Made by a program: the position numbers and the translations under genes
Assembly: GCA_949507465.1 (NCBI GenBank)
Contig: CATEMS010000354.1
Coordinates: 1-10,542 of the forward strand
Source: Flavobacteriaceae bacterium
GTDB taxonomy: Bacteria > Bacteroidota > Bacteroidia > Flavobacteriales > Flavobacteriaceae
DNA length: 10,542 nt
Reading direction: 5' to 3'
The notes under the pieces: generated by a model
Database searches by the model: none
What the model saw: the letters and a program-made list of their open reading frames with translations, nothing else
What the model was told of the DNA's origin: nothing
In this document: in pieces, positions 1-6,744 of the stretch
Position numbering within the stretch: the stretch's first letter is position 1
Layout: each line of letters opens with the position of its first letter

Positions 1-381
1 TAAATCTGTAAAATTTGTCTTTGTTGGTTGGTCTTCAATTGAGTCAGTATCTATTGTGCTCTGTGATGGGTTGTCTTCTTGCTTTGTGTAGTCGCGGCGG
101 TGTCGCTCACTAATTACTTCTTCTCCTTTTTCTTTGATTACGTAATCTATCATTTGTTCAAGGTTGTCTTTGAACTCATGAAAATCTTCTTTGTACAAAT
201 AAATCTTGTGTTTTTTGTAATGAAAAGATCCATCATCATTAGTAAATTTTTTACTCTCTGTAATGGTTAGATAATAATCACCGGCTTTTGTGGCTCTTAC
301 ATCAAAAAAATAAGTACGTCTTCCAGCACGCATTACTTTGCTAAATATTTCTTCTTGCTCCATCGCGTATTTCTCGCCCAT
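1..381 (-). CDS. PUR-family DNA/RNA-binding protein (DUF3276), C-terminus cut by window edge
   Basis: The reading frame starts at the ATG complementary to 379-381 and stays open to base 1, giving 127 residues with no stop, so the end lies outside the window. The protein begins MGEKYAMEQEEIF and contains RAGRRTYFFDVRATKAGDYY (about residues 18-37), then ITESKKF and HKIYLYKEDFHEF, the strand-rich pattern followed by a helix (residues 65-85) that marks the bacterial PUR-alpha-like family. Family knowledge: PUR domains bind single-stranded or duplex nucleic acid; the role in Bacteroidota is unclear. The last 30 or so residues are polar and acidic, probably a disordered tail. A second in-frame ATG at residue 7 is a possible start. 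It lies 68 bases downstream of the ABC transporter on the same strand and may share its transcript. Family assignment is sure; function is not. Confidence 0.88.
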   Translation of the reverse strand, partial: MGEKYAMEQEEIFSKVMRAGRRTYFFDVRATKAGDYYLTITESKKFTNDDGSFHYKKHKIYLYKEDFHEFKDNLEQMIDYVIKEKGEEVISERHRRDYTKQEDNPSQSTIDTDSIEDQPTKTNFTDL

Positions 382-449
382 AATAGTTTTATTTCTGAAT
401 TTATGTATACTCAAAAATCATAAAAAAAAATAAAAGCCGCAACTTAAAG

Positions 450-2207
450 TTAGATTTCTTTTTCGGTGCGTTGTTTTAAATACAATTCTTTGTAGTAGCC
501 AGGTATGTTTACCAATTCATTATGAGTACCTTGTTGTATGATACTCCCTTGGTCTAAAATAATTATTTTGTCAGCATTCTTGGCAGAAGAGACTCTATGA
601 CTTACAATTATGGTTGTTTTATTTTGAGAAATACGGTCTAAATTGCTAAGAATTTCTTCTTCAGTTTCTGTGTCTACTGCAGAGAGGCAGTCGTCAAACA
701 GTAAAATAGCAGGATCTTTAATAAGCGCACGCGCAATCGAAACTCTTTGTTTTTGACCTCCGCTTAATGTGATGCCTCGTTCTCCTAATATGGTTTGATA
801 CCCCTGGGCAAATCCCATAATATTTTTATGAACAGCTGCTAGAGTTGCTGCTTGTATAACCTGTTGATCTGTTGCGTCTTGTTTTCCAAATTTTATATTA
901 TCATTGATGCTTTCACTGAATAAAAAAGCATCTTGAGGAACAAAACCAATGCTATTGCGCAAATTCTGTAAATGCACTTCTTTGATCGGTGTGTTGTCTA
1001 TAAAAAGGGTGTTGTCATTTGTATCATATAAACGCGCAATGAGTTCTAAAATAGTAGATTTTCCAGACCCTGTATTTCCTAAAATGACAATTGTTTCTCC
1101 AGGTTGTATGGTAAAGGAAACGTTTTTTAATGCCTCAATATTTGTATCATCATAGGTGAAACTCACATTGCTAAAAGTGATGCTCCCTTTAATGGGTGTT
1201 TTGGTTGTTGAGGTGTTGCTAATGTCAGGTTCTGTTTTCAAAAATTCATTAATTCTTTTTTGAGAAGCCTCAGCTTGTTGAATCATGGAAGTTACCCAAC
1301 CCACAATTGCCACTGGCCACGTAAGCATATTTACATAAATCAAAAAAGAAACGATTGTTCCAAAGTCTTGTATTTCCCCTTTGATAAATTTAGAGCCACC
1401 TATATAAATTACAAGAATGTTACTTGCTCCTATTAAGAGCATCATCAGTGGGAAGAATAGGGCTTGTACTTTGGTTAACTCGATATTTTTTTCTTTGCTG
1501 GCCTGAGAGAGCGTTTCGAATTCTTGGTTTGTGTTGGGCTGAATTCCATAGGCCTTGATAACCCCAATACCACTGAAACTCTCTTGTGTAAATGTGGTCA
1601 ACTTTGATAAGTACTCTTGAACTACAGTAGAGCGTTTATGTATGGCAATACTGAGTTTGTAAATCATTACAGACAATATTGGTAGGGGTGCTATTGCATA
1701 AAGAGTTAGTTCAAGATCAGAGAGAAACATATAACTTATTACCACAACAAAAAGAGTGATGGTAGATGTGCTATACATGATGGCTGGGCCAATGTACATT
1801 CTTACCTTACCAACATCTTCGCTTATGCGGTTCATTAGGTCACCTGTGCGGTTTTGTTTGTAAAAACCCAAAGATAATTTTTGATAGTGTTGGTAGATTT
1901 CATTTTTTAAATCAAATTCTACTTTTCTTGACACCACAATGATGGTTTGGCGCATCAAAAAAGTAAATATTGCCGCTAATAATGTAGCCCCTAGCAGTAA
2001 AACAATATTAATAAGTAATTGTTTCTCTACAATTGCAATATCTGTAATTTTACCATTGATTTTTTGTTCAACAACAGTCACAGAATCTCCTATTTTCATT
2101 GGAACGGCCAACTTAAAAACAGCGGCCACAACTGTGGTGATAAGTCCCAGTAATAATCTGCCTCTATATTTGTGTAAATATTTATTTAGGTACTGCAGTT
2201 CTTTCAT
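450..2207 (-). CDS. ABC transporter half-transporter, permease fused to ATP-binding domain (exporter type)
   Basis: The 585-residue protein has the type I exporter layout: an N-terminal domain with about six membrane helices (near residues 17-37, 66-88, 140-163, 166-186 and two between 250 and 305) and a C-terminal ATPase. In the ATPase I see Walker A GNTGSGKST (377-385, Lys383), the Q-loop FVPQD (Gln425), signature LSGGQKQR (481-488), Walker B ending ILLFDD (Asp505) and the switch His537 in SHR. Asp506 sits where most transporters have the catalytic Glu. I start at the ATG at 2207 (MKELQYLNKYL); the longer frame to 2216 would need a TTG codon and adds only three residues. Two subunits are needed for function, as homodimer or with a partner encoded elsewhere. 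It resembles the MdlB/MsbA-like multidrug or lipid exporters; the substrate cannot be read from sequence. Confidence 0.93.
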   Translation of the reverse strand: MKELQYLNKYLHKYRGRLLLGLITTVVAAVFKLAVPMKIGDSVTVVEQKINGKITDIAIVEKQLLINIVLLLGATLLAAIFTFLMRQTIIVVSRKVEFDLKNEIYQHYQKLSLGFYKQNRTGDLMNRISEDVGKVRMYIGPAIMYSTSTITLFVVVISYMFLSDLELTLYAIAPLPILSVMIYKLSIAIHKRSTVVQEYLSKLTTFTQESFSGIGVIKAYGIQPNTNQEFETLSQASKEKNIELTKVQALFFPLMMLLIGASNILVIYIGGSKFIKGEIQDFGTIVSFLIYVNMLTWPVAIVGWVTSMIQQAEASQKRINEFLKTEPDISNTSTTKTPIKGSITFSNVSFTYDDTNIEALKNVSFTIQPGETIVILGNTGSGKSTILELIARLYDTNDNTLFIDNTPIKEVHLQNLRNSIGFVPQDAFLFSESINDNIKFGKQDATDQQVIQAATLAAVHKNIMGFAQGYQTILGERGITLSGGQKQRVSIARALIKDPAILLFDDCLSAVDTETEEEILSNLDRISQNKTTIIVSHRVSSAKNADKIIILDQGSIIQQGTHNELVNIPGYYKELYLKQRTEKEI

Positions 2208-2256
2208 CCACGACAAGAGGGTTTGTTAGCAAATTCGTATTTTAACCTTTGTGTTT

Positions 2257-2287
2257 TTGATAAATGATCAATAATATAGTATTTTTA
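2257..2287 (+). promoter_or_regulatory. Candidate Bacteroidota-type promoter for leucine dehydrogenase
   Basis: TTG at 2257-2259 is followed after 20 bases by TATTTTTA at 2280-2287, which matches the flavobacterial -7 pattern TAnnTTTG at all but the last base. Transcription would start near 2294, giving a leader of roughly 28 bases before the ATG at 2322. Pattern match only, in AT-rich DNA. Confidence 0.45.
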
Positions 2288-2321
2288 CAATCCCTTTTTA
2301 AGGATTTGAAAAATAAAACCC

Positions 2322-3422
2322 ATGAAAACAGAAGTTATTTTAGCTGAAGATTTAAAAAAAATAGGTCCAGTTTTTGGTCAATTATCTTTTCAAGATCATG
2401 AGCAAATTGTTTTTTGCAATGACAAAGATACAGGATTAAAAGCAATAATTGGTATCCATGACACGACCCTAGGACCTGCTCTTGGAGGAACTAGAATGTG
2501 GCAATATAACAATGAACAAGATGCCTTAAATGATGTCTTGAGACTCTCAAGAGGGATGTCTTTCAAATCAGCAATTACAGGATTAAACCTAGGTGGAGGC
2601 AAAGCAGTAATTATAGGAGATGCCAAAACACAAAAAACGCCAGAACTCATGCTAAAATTTGGTGAGTTTGTACATAGCCTTGGCGGCAGGTACATAACGG
2701 CAGAGGATGTTGGCATGACCACCGGTGATATGGACTTAGTCAGAAAAGTAACTCCTTATGTAACAGGTATTAGCGAGCAAAATGGTGGCGCTGGAAACCC
2801 CTCACCAATTACCGCCTACGGAACTTTTATGGGTATGAAAGCTTCCGCCAAGTATGCATTTGGTAGTGATAATTTAGAGAATAAAGTAGTGTATGTCCAA
2901 GGAATTGGTAATGTAGGAGAAGCTTTGGTAGAACACCTAAGTAATGAGGGGGCCAAGGTTTTTATAAGTGATATAAACCATGAGCGTTTACAGCAAGTAA
3001 GAGACACATACAGCGTAGAAATTTACAGTGGTGACAACCTCTACAAAGAGCAAATGGACATCTACGCACCCTGCGCCCTAGGAGCTACGCTAAATGATCA
3101 TTCAATAGAGCAATTAAAAGCAAAAATAATTGCTGGTGCGGCAAATAACCAGTTAGCAGACGAAGACACTCATGCTAAGATGTTAAGAGAAAAAGGCATC
3201 GTGTATGCGCCAGATTTTTTAATTAATGCTGGTGGCATCATAAATGTATATGCAGAACTTGAAAATTACGGTAAACAGGAAATTATTCGCAAAACAGAAA
3301 ATATCTATACCACAACTCTAGAGATTTTACAAAAGGCTGAAAAAGAAGACATAACAACACACAAGGCCGCTCTAACTATTGCCCAATCTAGAATTGATGC
3401 AAGAAAAATAGAAAAAGCTTAA
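2322..3422 (+). CDS. Leucine dehydrogenase (Glu/Leu/Phe/Val dehydrogenase family)
   Basis: This 366-residue enzyme should catalyse NAD-dependent reversible oxidative deamination of leucine (and valine or isoleucine) to the branched 2-oxo acid and ammonia in the cytoplasm. The N-terminal substrate domain has KSAITGLNLGGGKAVIIGD, with substrate-binding Lys82 and catalytic Lys94, then RYITAEDVGMTTGDMD with Asp129. SEQNGGAGNPSPITAYG (151-167) follows. The C-terminal Rossmann domain has the dinucleotide loop GIGNVG (194-199) and an acidic residue after the second strand (FISDIN). Length equals that of Bacillus leucine dehydrogenases (about 364-366), and the short form and motifs argue against glutamate dehydrogenase. 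Valine or phenylalanine dehydrogenase cannot be fully excluded. It stands apart from nusB by 104 bases and has its own promoter candidate. Confidence 0.93.
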   Translation: MKTEVILAEDLKKIGPVFGQLSFQDHEQIVFCNDKDTGLKAIIGIHDTTLGPALGGTRMWQYNNEQDALNDVLRLSRGMSFKSAITGLNLGGGKAVIIGDAKTQKTPELMLKFGEFVHSLGGRYITAEDVGMTTGDMDLVRKVTPYVTGISEQNGGAGNPSPITAYGTFMGMKASAKYAFGSDNLENKVVYVQGIGNVGEALVEHLSNEGAKVFISDINHERLQQVRDTYSVEIYSGDNLYKEQMDIYAPCALGATLNDHSIEQLKAKIIAGAANNQLADEDTHAKMLREKGIVYAPDFLINAGGIINVYAELENYGKQEIIRKTENIYTTTLEILQKAEKEDITTHKAALTIAQSRIDARKIEKA

Positions 3423-3448
3423 TCAGATTTTTAAAAGTACTATCTTTG
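3419..3448 (+). promoter_or_regulatory. Candidate promoter for the nusB-DUF1573-yajC block
   Basis: TATCTTTG at 3441-3448 is a full match to the flavobacterial -7 element TAnnTTTG. At 19 bases upstream lies TTA (3419-3421), one base off the usual TTG -33 element, overlapping the stop codon of the dehydrogenase gene. The predicted start near 3455 leaves a leader of about 70 bases before nusB. Confidence 0.5.
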
Positions 3449-3482
3449 CCAAATGCTTTTATAGGTCATTTTGTAGTACTAT
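3436..3482. repeat. Short repeated AGTACTAT motif in the nusB leader
   Basis: AGTACTAT occurs at 3436-3443 and again at 3475-3482. Because AGTACT is its own reverse complement, the two copies also form an inverted repeat (AGTACTA and TAGTACT) with a 31-base spacer. The first copy overlaps the -7 element of the candidate nusB promoter. It may be chance in AT-rich DNA. Confidence 0.35.
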
Positions 3483-3526
3483 TTCTGCAGAAAAATTAAT
3501 ATCAATTATTTTAGTTCTTTGATTCT

Positions 3527-4471
3527 ATGTTAACAAGAAGACACATACGGGTAAAGGTTTTGCAATCTATTTACGCACTACGCCAGAGCACTCAGCCCGA
3601 TCTTGAAAAACAAGAAAAGTTTTTGTTCTACAGCATAGACCAAATGTTAGATCTCTATGCCCTGTCTCTACAACTTCTTGTTGAAATGAGAAAGGCAGAC
3701 AGAAAATTTTTAGTTACCTCACAACAAAAACATCTAGCTACCAGTGAAGAAAAAAATTTCAGCACCACCTTTTTGGACAATAAGGTGCTAGATTTAATTG
3801 AACAAAACGAAGATTTATCAAATTACATTAAAAATAAAAAGTTACAGTACTGGGATTTAGACGGTGAATATGTAACCCTACTGCTCAAAGACTTAAGAGC
3901 AAAAGACTTCTACAAACAATACATTCAAAAACAGCGTACTAGTTTTAAAGAAGACCAAGATTTTTTGCTGGCTCTTTTTAAAAAAGTGGTAGCACCAAGT
4001 GATAAGTATTACGAGTATATTGAAGACAAAAGACTGACCTGGGTAGATGACTTTCCTATCGTGAATACTGCCTTGGCTAAGATGTTGACAAAAATTTCAG
4101 AAAAAAACGCAAGTACTATTCTATTACCACAATTATATAAAAATCAGGATGACAGGCAATTTGCCAAAGCGCTATTTACAAAAGTTGTGCTCAATGACGA
4201 AAAGTTAAGTCAAGAGGTTGAGGGTAAGACCCCAAATTGGGACAAAGAGCGAATTGCTGAAATGGACATGATTATTTTAAAAATGGGTATCACAGAGTTT
4301 TTAGATTTTCCATCAATTCCTGTTAGAGCCACCATAAATGAGTATCTGGAGATTTCAAAAGAATACTCAACCCCTAAGAGCAGTATTTTTATCAATGGAA
4401 TTTTAGATAAGTTAGTCAAAGAATTTGAGAGTTCTAAAAAGTTGAATAAAAATGGGCGTGGACTTCGATAG
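3527..4471 (+). CDS. nusB: Transcription antitermination factor NusB, long Bacteroidota form
   Basis: The first 55 residues (TRRHIRVKVLQSIYAL, with an arginine-rich first helix) match the N-terminal half of NusB. The matching C-terminal half is residues 236-300: NWDKERIAEMDMIILKMGI, then IPVRATINEYLEISKEYS and FINGILDKLVKEF. Together these make a complete NusB fold. Between them lies a helical, lysine- and glutamate-rich segment of about 175 residues, so the protein has 314 residues against about 140 in E. coli. Known role: with NusE (ribosomal protein S10) it binds the boxA of rRNA leader transcripts and prevents early termination. The placement before the DUF1573 and yajC genes is an arrangement I associate with Flavobacteriaceae. 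Sure of family; the role of the insertion is unknown. Confidence 0.93.
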   Translation: MLTRRHIRVKVLQSIYALRQSTQPDLEKQEKFLFYSIDQMLDLYALSLQLLVEMRKADRKFLVTSQQKHLATSEEKNFSTTFLDNKVLDLIEQNEDLSNYIKNKKLQYWDLDGEYVTLLLKDLRAKDFYKQYIQKQRTSFKEDQDFLLALFKKVVAPSDKYYEYIEDKRLTWVDDFPIVNTALAKMLTKISEKNASTILLPQLYKNQDDRQFAKALFTKVVLNDEKLSQEVEGKTPNWDKERIAEMDMIILKMGITEFLDFPSIPVRATINEYLEISKEYSTPKSSIFINGILDKLVKEFESSKKLNKNGRGLR

Positions 4472-4494
4472 TCAATAAAAAATTCTTAATTTAG
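4464..4494 (+). promoter_or_regulatory. Weak candidate promoter for the DUF1573 lipoprotein
   Basis: TAATTTAG at 4487-4494 differs from TAnnTTTG at one base, and TTC at 4464-4466, 20 bases upstream, is one base off TTG. It would give a leader of about 23 bases before the ATG at 4525. Read-through from nusB is an equal possibility. Confidence 0.3.
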
Positions 4495-4524
4495 CCGCTC
4501 TTAAAAACTTTAATTATTTATACT

Positions 4525-5001
4525 ATGAAAAATTCAATTTTAGCAATAGCTGTAATTGCACTATTTGCATTTACATCTTGCAAGAAAAACGCTGCAGATA
4601 GCGTAGTTGAGACCAATGTAACCCAAGCAGCAGATCGTGATGCTAAAACTGGTGAATTTCCAGTTATGACATTTGATGAAAAGCAATTTGACTTTGGTGA
4701 GATTACTCAAGGAACACCAGTAGAGCACATCTTTACATACACAAACACTGGAAAAAGTAACTTGGTTGTTGTAAACGCAAAGAGTAGTTGTGGTTGTACT
4801 GTACCAACTTTTACTAAAGAACCAATCGCACCAGGTGAGTCTGGTGAGATGTTAGTGAAGTTTAATGGTAGTGGAAAAAACCAAGTTAGTAAAACCATCA
4901 CCATCACTGCAAATACAGAAGCTGGTAAAGAGACTTTGATGATCAAAGCCTTTGTAAATCCAAAAGAAGGAGCAGCAGCAGTACCTGCAGCATCAAAATA
5001 A
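4525..5001 (+). CDS. DUF1573 domain lipoprotein
   Basis: A 158-residue protein with a lipoprotein signal peptide: MKNSILAIAVIALFAFTSC, with lipobox FTSC and the lipidated Cys19. A polar linker (20-45) leads to one DUF1573 domain, an immunoglobulin-like beta sandwich: FDFGEITQGTPVEHIFTYTN (55-74), the diagnostic SSCGCT with Cys89 and Cys91, then IAPGESGEMLVKFN and a closing ITITANT strand. The C-terminus is alanine-rich. Residues after Cys19 (KKNAAD) do not clearly fit the acidic surface-export signal described for Bacteroidota, so a periplasm-facing location is likelier. Function is unknown for the family. It sits between nusB and yajC, 53 bases after the former and 19 before the latter, probably one transcript with yajC. 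Confidence 0.9.
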   Translation: MKNSILAIAVIALFAFTSCKKNAADSVVETNVTQAADRDAKTGEFPVMTFDEKQFDFGEITQGTPVEHIFTYTNTGKSNLVVVNAKSSCGCTVPTFTKEPIAPGESGEMLVKFNGSGKNQVSKTITITANTEAGKETLMIKAFVNPKEGAAAVPAASK

Positions 5002-5020
5002 TATAAAATAGATTATTGTT

Positions 5021-5308
5021 ATGGGAGATGTATCTCAAATGTTGCCTCTGCTTTTGTTATTCGTTGTGATGTATTTCTTTTTAATACGTCCCGGTTTACA
5101 AAAACAAAAGAAAGAGAAAAAGTATTTAGAAGCACTTAAAGCTGGTGACAAAGTAGTTACCAAGAGTGGATTACATGGTAAACTACTGAGTCTTAATGAC
5201 GATGGTAGTTGTGTCATTGAGTCTGGTGCTGGTAAAATGAAATTTGAAATCTCATCCATCTCTATGGAGATCAGTGAAAAAGTAAATACTCCAATAACTA
5301 AAAAATAA
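5021..5308 (+). CDS. yajC: Preprotein translocase accessory subunit YajC
   Basis: The 95-residue protein has one membrane helix near the N-terminus (about residues 7-24, MLPLLLLFVVMYFFLIRP) followed by a basic stretch (QKQKKEKK) and a small cytoplasmic beta domain with the family pattern LKAGDKVVTKSGLHGKL and KFEISSIS. Family knowledge: YajC associates with SecDF and the SecYEG channel in the inner membrane and assists protein export. The RP-x-x-x-Q-x-K segment right after the helix is characteristic. It starts 19 bases after the DUF1573 stop and is the last gene before a strong terminator hairpin. Confidence 0.95.
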   Translation: MGDVSQMLPLLLLFVVMYFFLIRPGLQKQKKEKKYLEALKAGDKVVTKSGLHGKLLSLNDDGSCVIESGAGKMKFEISSISMEISEKVNTPITKK

Positions 5309-5325
5309 CAATATCATTGATTTTT

Positions 5326-5362
5326 AAAAAACCTCTAGGGTAACAACTAGAGGTTTTTTTTT
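5326..5362. terminator. Bidirectional intrinsic terminator between yajC and pepT
   Basis: CCTCTAG (5332-5338) pairs with CTAGAGG (5347-5353) around an eight-base loop. The six A residues before the stem pair with the T run after it, extending the stem to 13 pairs and leaving T tracts on both strands. It lies between convergent stop codons (5308 and 5391), so it can end transcripts from both sides. Confidence 0.88.
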
Positions 5363-5390
5363 ATTGCTATTTACGTAAAAAAAAAACGAT

Positions 5391-6629
5391 CTACTTTTTC
5401 GCTCCAACTAGTTGGGCTATGTTAACAATCACCTCAATGGCTTTTTGTATACTCTCTACCGGAACATATTCAAACCTTCCATGAAAATTGTGTCCACCAG
5501 CAAATATGTTGGGACATGGTAAGCCTTTAAAACTAAGTTGAGATCCATCTGTGCCTCCCCTTATTGGCTTTATCAGGGGTTTTATACCTGCTTGCTCCAT
5601 TGCTTTTTCAGCGATAGCTACAATGTGCATCACAGGTTCTATTTTTTCACGCATGTTAAAATATTGATCTTTAATTTCAACAGATACGACAGGTTCCCCT
5701 AATTGTGAGTTTAACTCATCGGCTAGTTTGAGCATCATTTCTTTTCTAGCCTCAAAATGTTCTTTGTCATGGTCTCTTATGATATACTGTAACTCTGTAC
5801 TATCTACCTCTCCCTTTACGCTACAGAGATGAAAAAAACCTTGTCTGTTTTGAGTGTGCTCTGGGGTTTCTAACCTCGGTAATGAATTGATGTAATCTGT
5901 GGCTATATACATGCTGTTTACCATCTTCCCTTTGGCATATCCTGGATGAACTATTTTCCCTTTTATAGAAACTACAGCGCCAGCTGCATTAAAATTTTCA
6001 TACTCTAATTCTCCTACCTGGCTTCCATCCATGGTATAGGCCCAATCTGCATCAAATTTTTGGACATCAAACTTATGTGCACCGCGTCCAATTTCTTCAT
6101 CTGGGGTAAAACCTACCCTAATTTTTCCATGTTTTATCTCAGGGTGTTGCACAAGATATTCCATGGCGCTTACTATTTCTGTAATACCCGCTTTGTCATC
6201 TGCTCCCAAAAGTGTTGTGCCGTCTGTGGTGATAAGAGTTTGCCCTTTATACAAAAGTAGGTCCTCAAAATAGGAGGGAGATAGAATGATATTTTGTTCT
6301 TGGTTTAATGTAATATCTTTTCCATCATAATTTTCTATGATTTGGGGCTTTACATCTTTACCTGTAAAATCTGGAGTGGTGTCAAAGTGTGATATAAATC
6401 CAATGGTGGGTACCTGGTGAGGAACATTACTTGGTAATGTGGCCATAATGTATGCATTTTCATCAATGGTAACGTCTTTAAGCCCAATGTGTTTTAGTTC
6501 TTCAACCAAGGCATTGGCAAGATCCCATTGTTTGGCAGTACTGGGGGTTGTGTTACTGGTTGGATCACTTTCTGTGTCAACGGTAACGTAGCTTATAAAC
6601 CTATCAATTATGTGCTTTTTATCTATCAT
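5391..6629 (-). CDS. pepT: Peptidase T (tripeptide aminopeptidase, M20B)
   Basis: A 412-residue cytoplasmic zinc aminopeptidase that removes the N-terminal residue of tripeptides. The metal and catalytic residues of the M20 fold are all present: His81 and Asp83 in GFISHFDTTPDF, Asp144 in LLGADDKAGI, Glu178 and Glu179 in TPDEEIGRGAH, Asp201 in TMDGSQVGELEYE, and His383 in NFHGRFEYVP. The dimerisation domain lies between about 215 and 330 (KGKIVHPGYAKGKMVNS near its start). Length fits the family (about 408). The ATG at 6629 gives the expected start MIDKKHIIDRFISYVTVDTES. It is transcribed alone, divergent from pyrD. I found no convincing promoter for it. Confidence 0.96.
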   Translation of the reverse strand: MIDKKHIIDRFISYVTVDTESDPTSNTTPSTAKQWDLANALVEELKHIGLKDVTIDENAYIMATLPSNVPHQVPTIGFISHFDTTPDFTGKDVKPQIIENYDGKDITLNQEQNIILSPSYFEDLLLYKGQTLITTDGTTLLGADDKAGITEIVSAMEYLVQHPEIKHGKIRVGFTPDEEIGRGAHKFDVQKFDADWAYTMDGSQVGELEYENFNAAGAVVSIKGKIVHPGYAKGKMVNSMYIATDYINSLPRLETPEHTQNRQGFFHLCSVKGEVDSTELQYIIRDHDKEHFEARKEMMLKLADELNSQLGEPVVSVEIKDQYFNMREKIEPVMHIVAIAEKAMEQAGIKPLIKPIRGGTDGSQLSFKGLPCPNIFAGGHNFHGRFEYVPVESIQKAIEVIVNIAQLVGAKK

Positions 6630-6641
6630 TGTGTGTGCCGT

Positions 6642-6674
6642 TTGTGTCTAAAGTTTCTAAAAAAAATATGCTTG
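6642..6674 (+). promoter_or_regulatory. Candidate promoter for pyrD and the LysE-family gene
   Basis: TTG at 6642-6644 and TATGCTTG at 6667-6674 (one mismatch to TAnnTTTG) are 22 bases apart, at the upper end of the normal spacing. Another full -7 match, TATTTTTG at 6720-6727, has no TTG at the proper distance. Confidence 0.33.
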
Positions 6675-6744
6675 TTAAAAATAAACATAATCAGAATAAC
6701 TAGTAATGACTTTATACCTTATTTTTGCAGTAATACTTTTGGTT

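Noticed and set aside
79..270. Plus-strand hydrophobic frame opposite the PUR gene
   Set aside because: It is a mirror of a clearly conserved minus-strand gene; its apparent hydrophobicity comes from reading Lys/Glu-rich codons backwards.
382..449. Possible terminator or separate promoter between the ABC gene and the PUR gene
   Set aside because: The stretch is AT-rich with A and T runs, but I find no stable hairpin and only a poor promoter match (TATGATTT after a TTG), so I do not call either.
2208..2216. Upstream extension of the ABC transporter by three residues to position 2216
   Set aside because: The codon complementary to 2214-2216 is TTG, while an ATG at 2207 gives the start MKELQYLNKYL expected for this family.
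6682..6689. TATGTTTA on the minus strand as a pepT promoter element
   Set aside because: It is one base off TAnnTTTG, but no TTG occurs at the right distance upstream on that strand.
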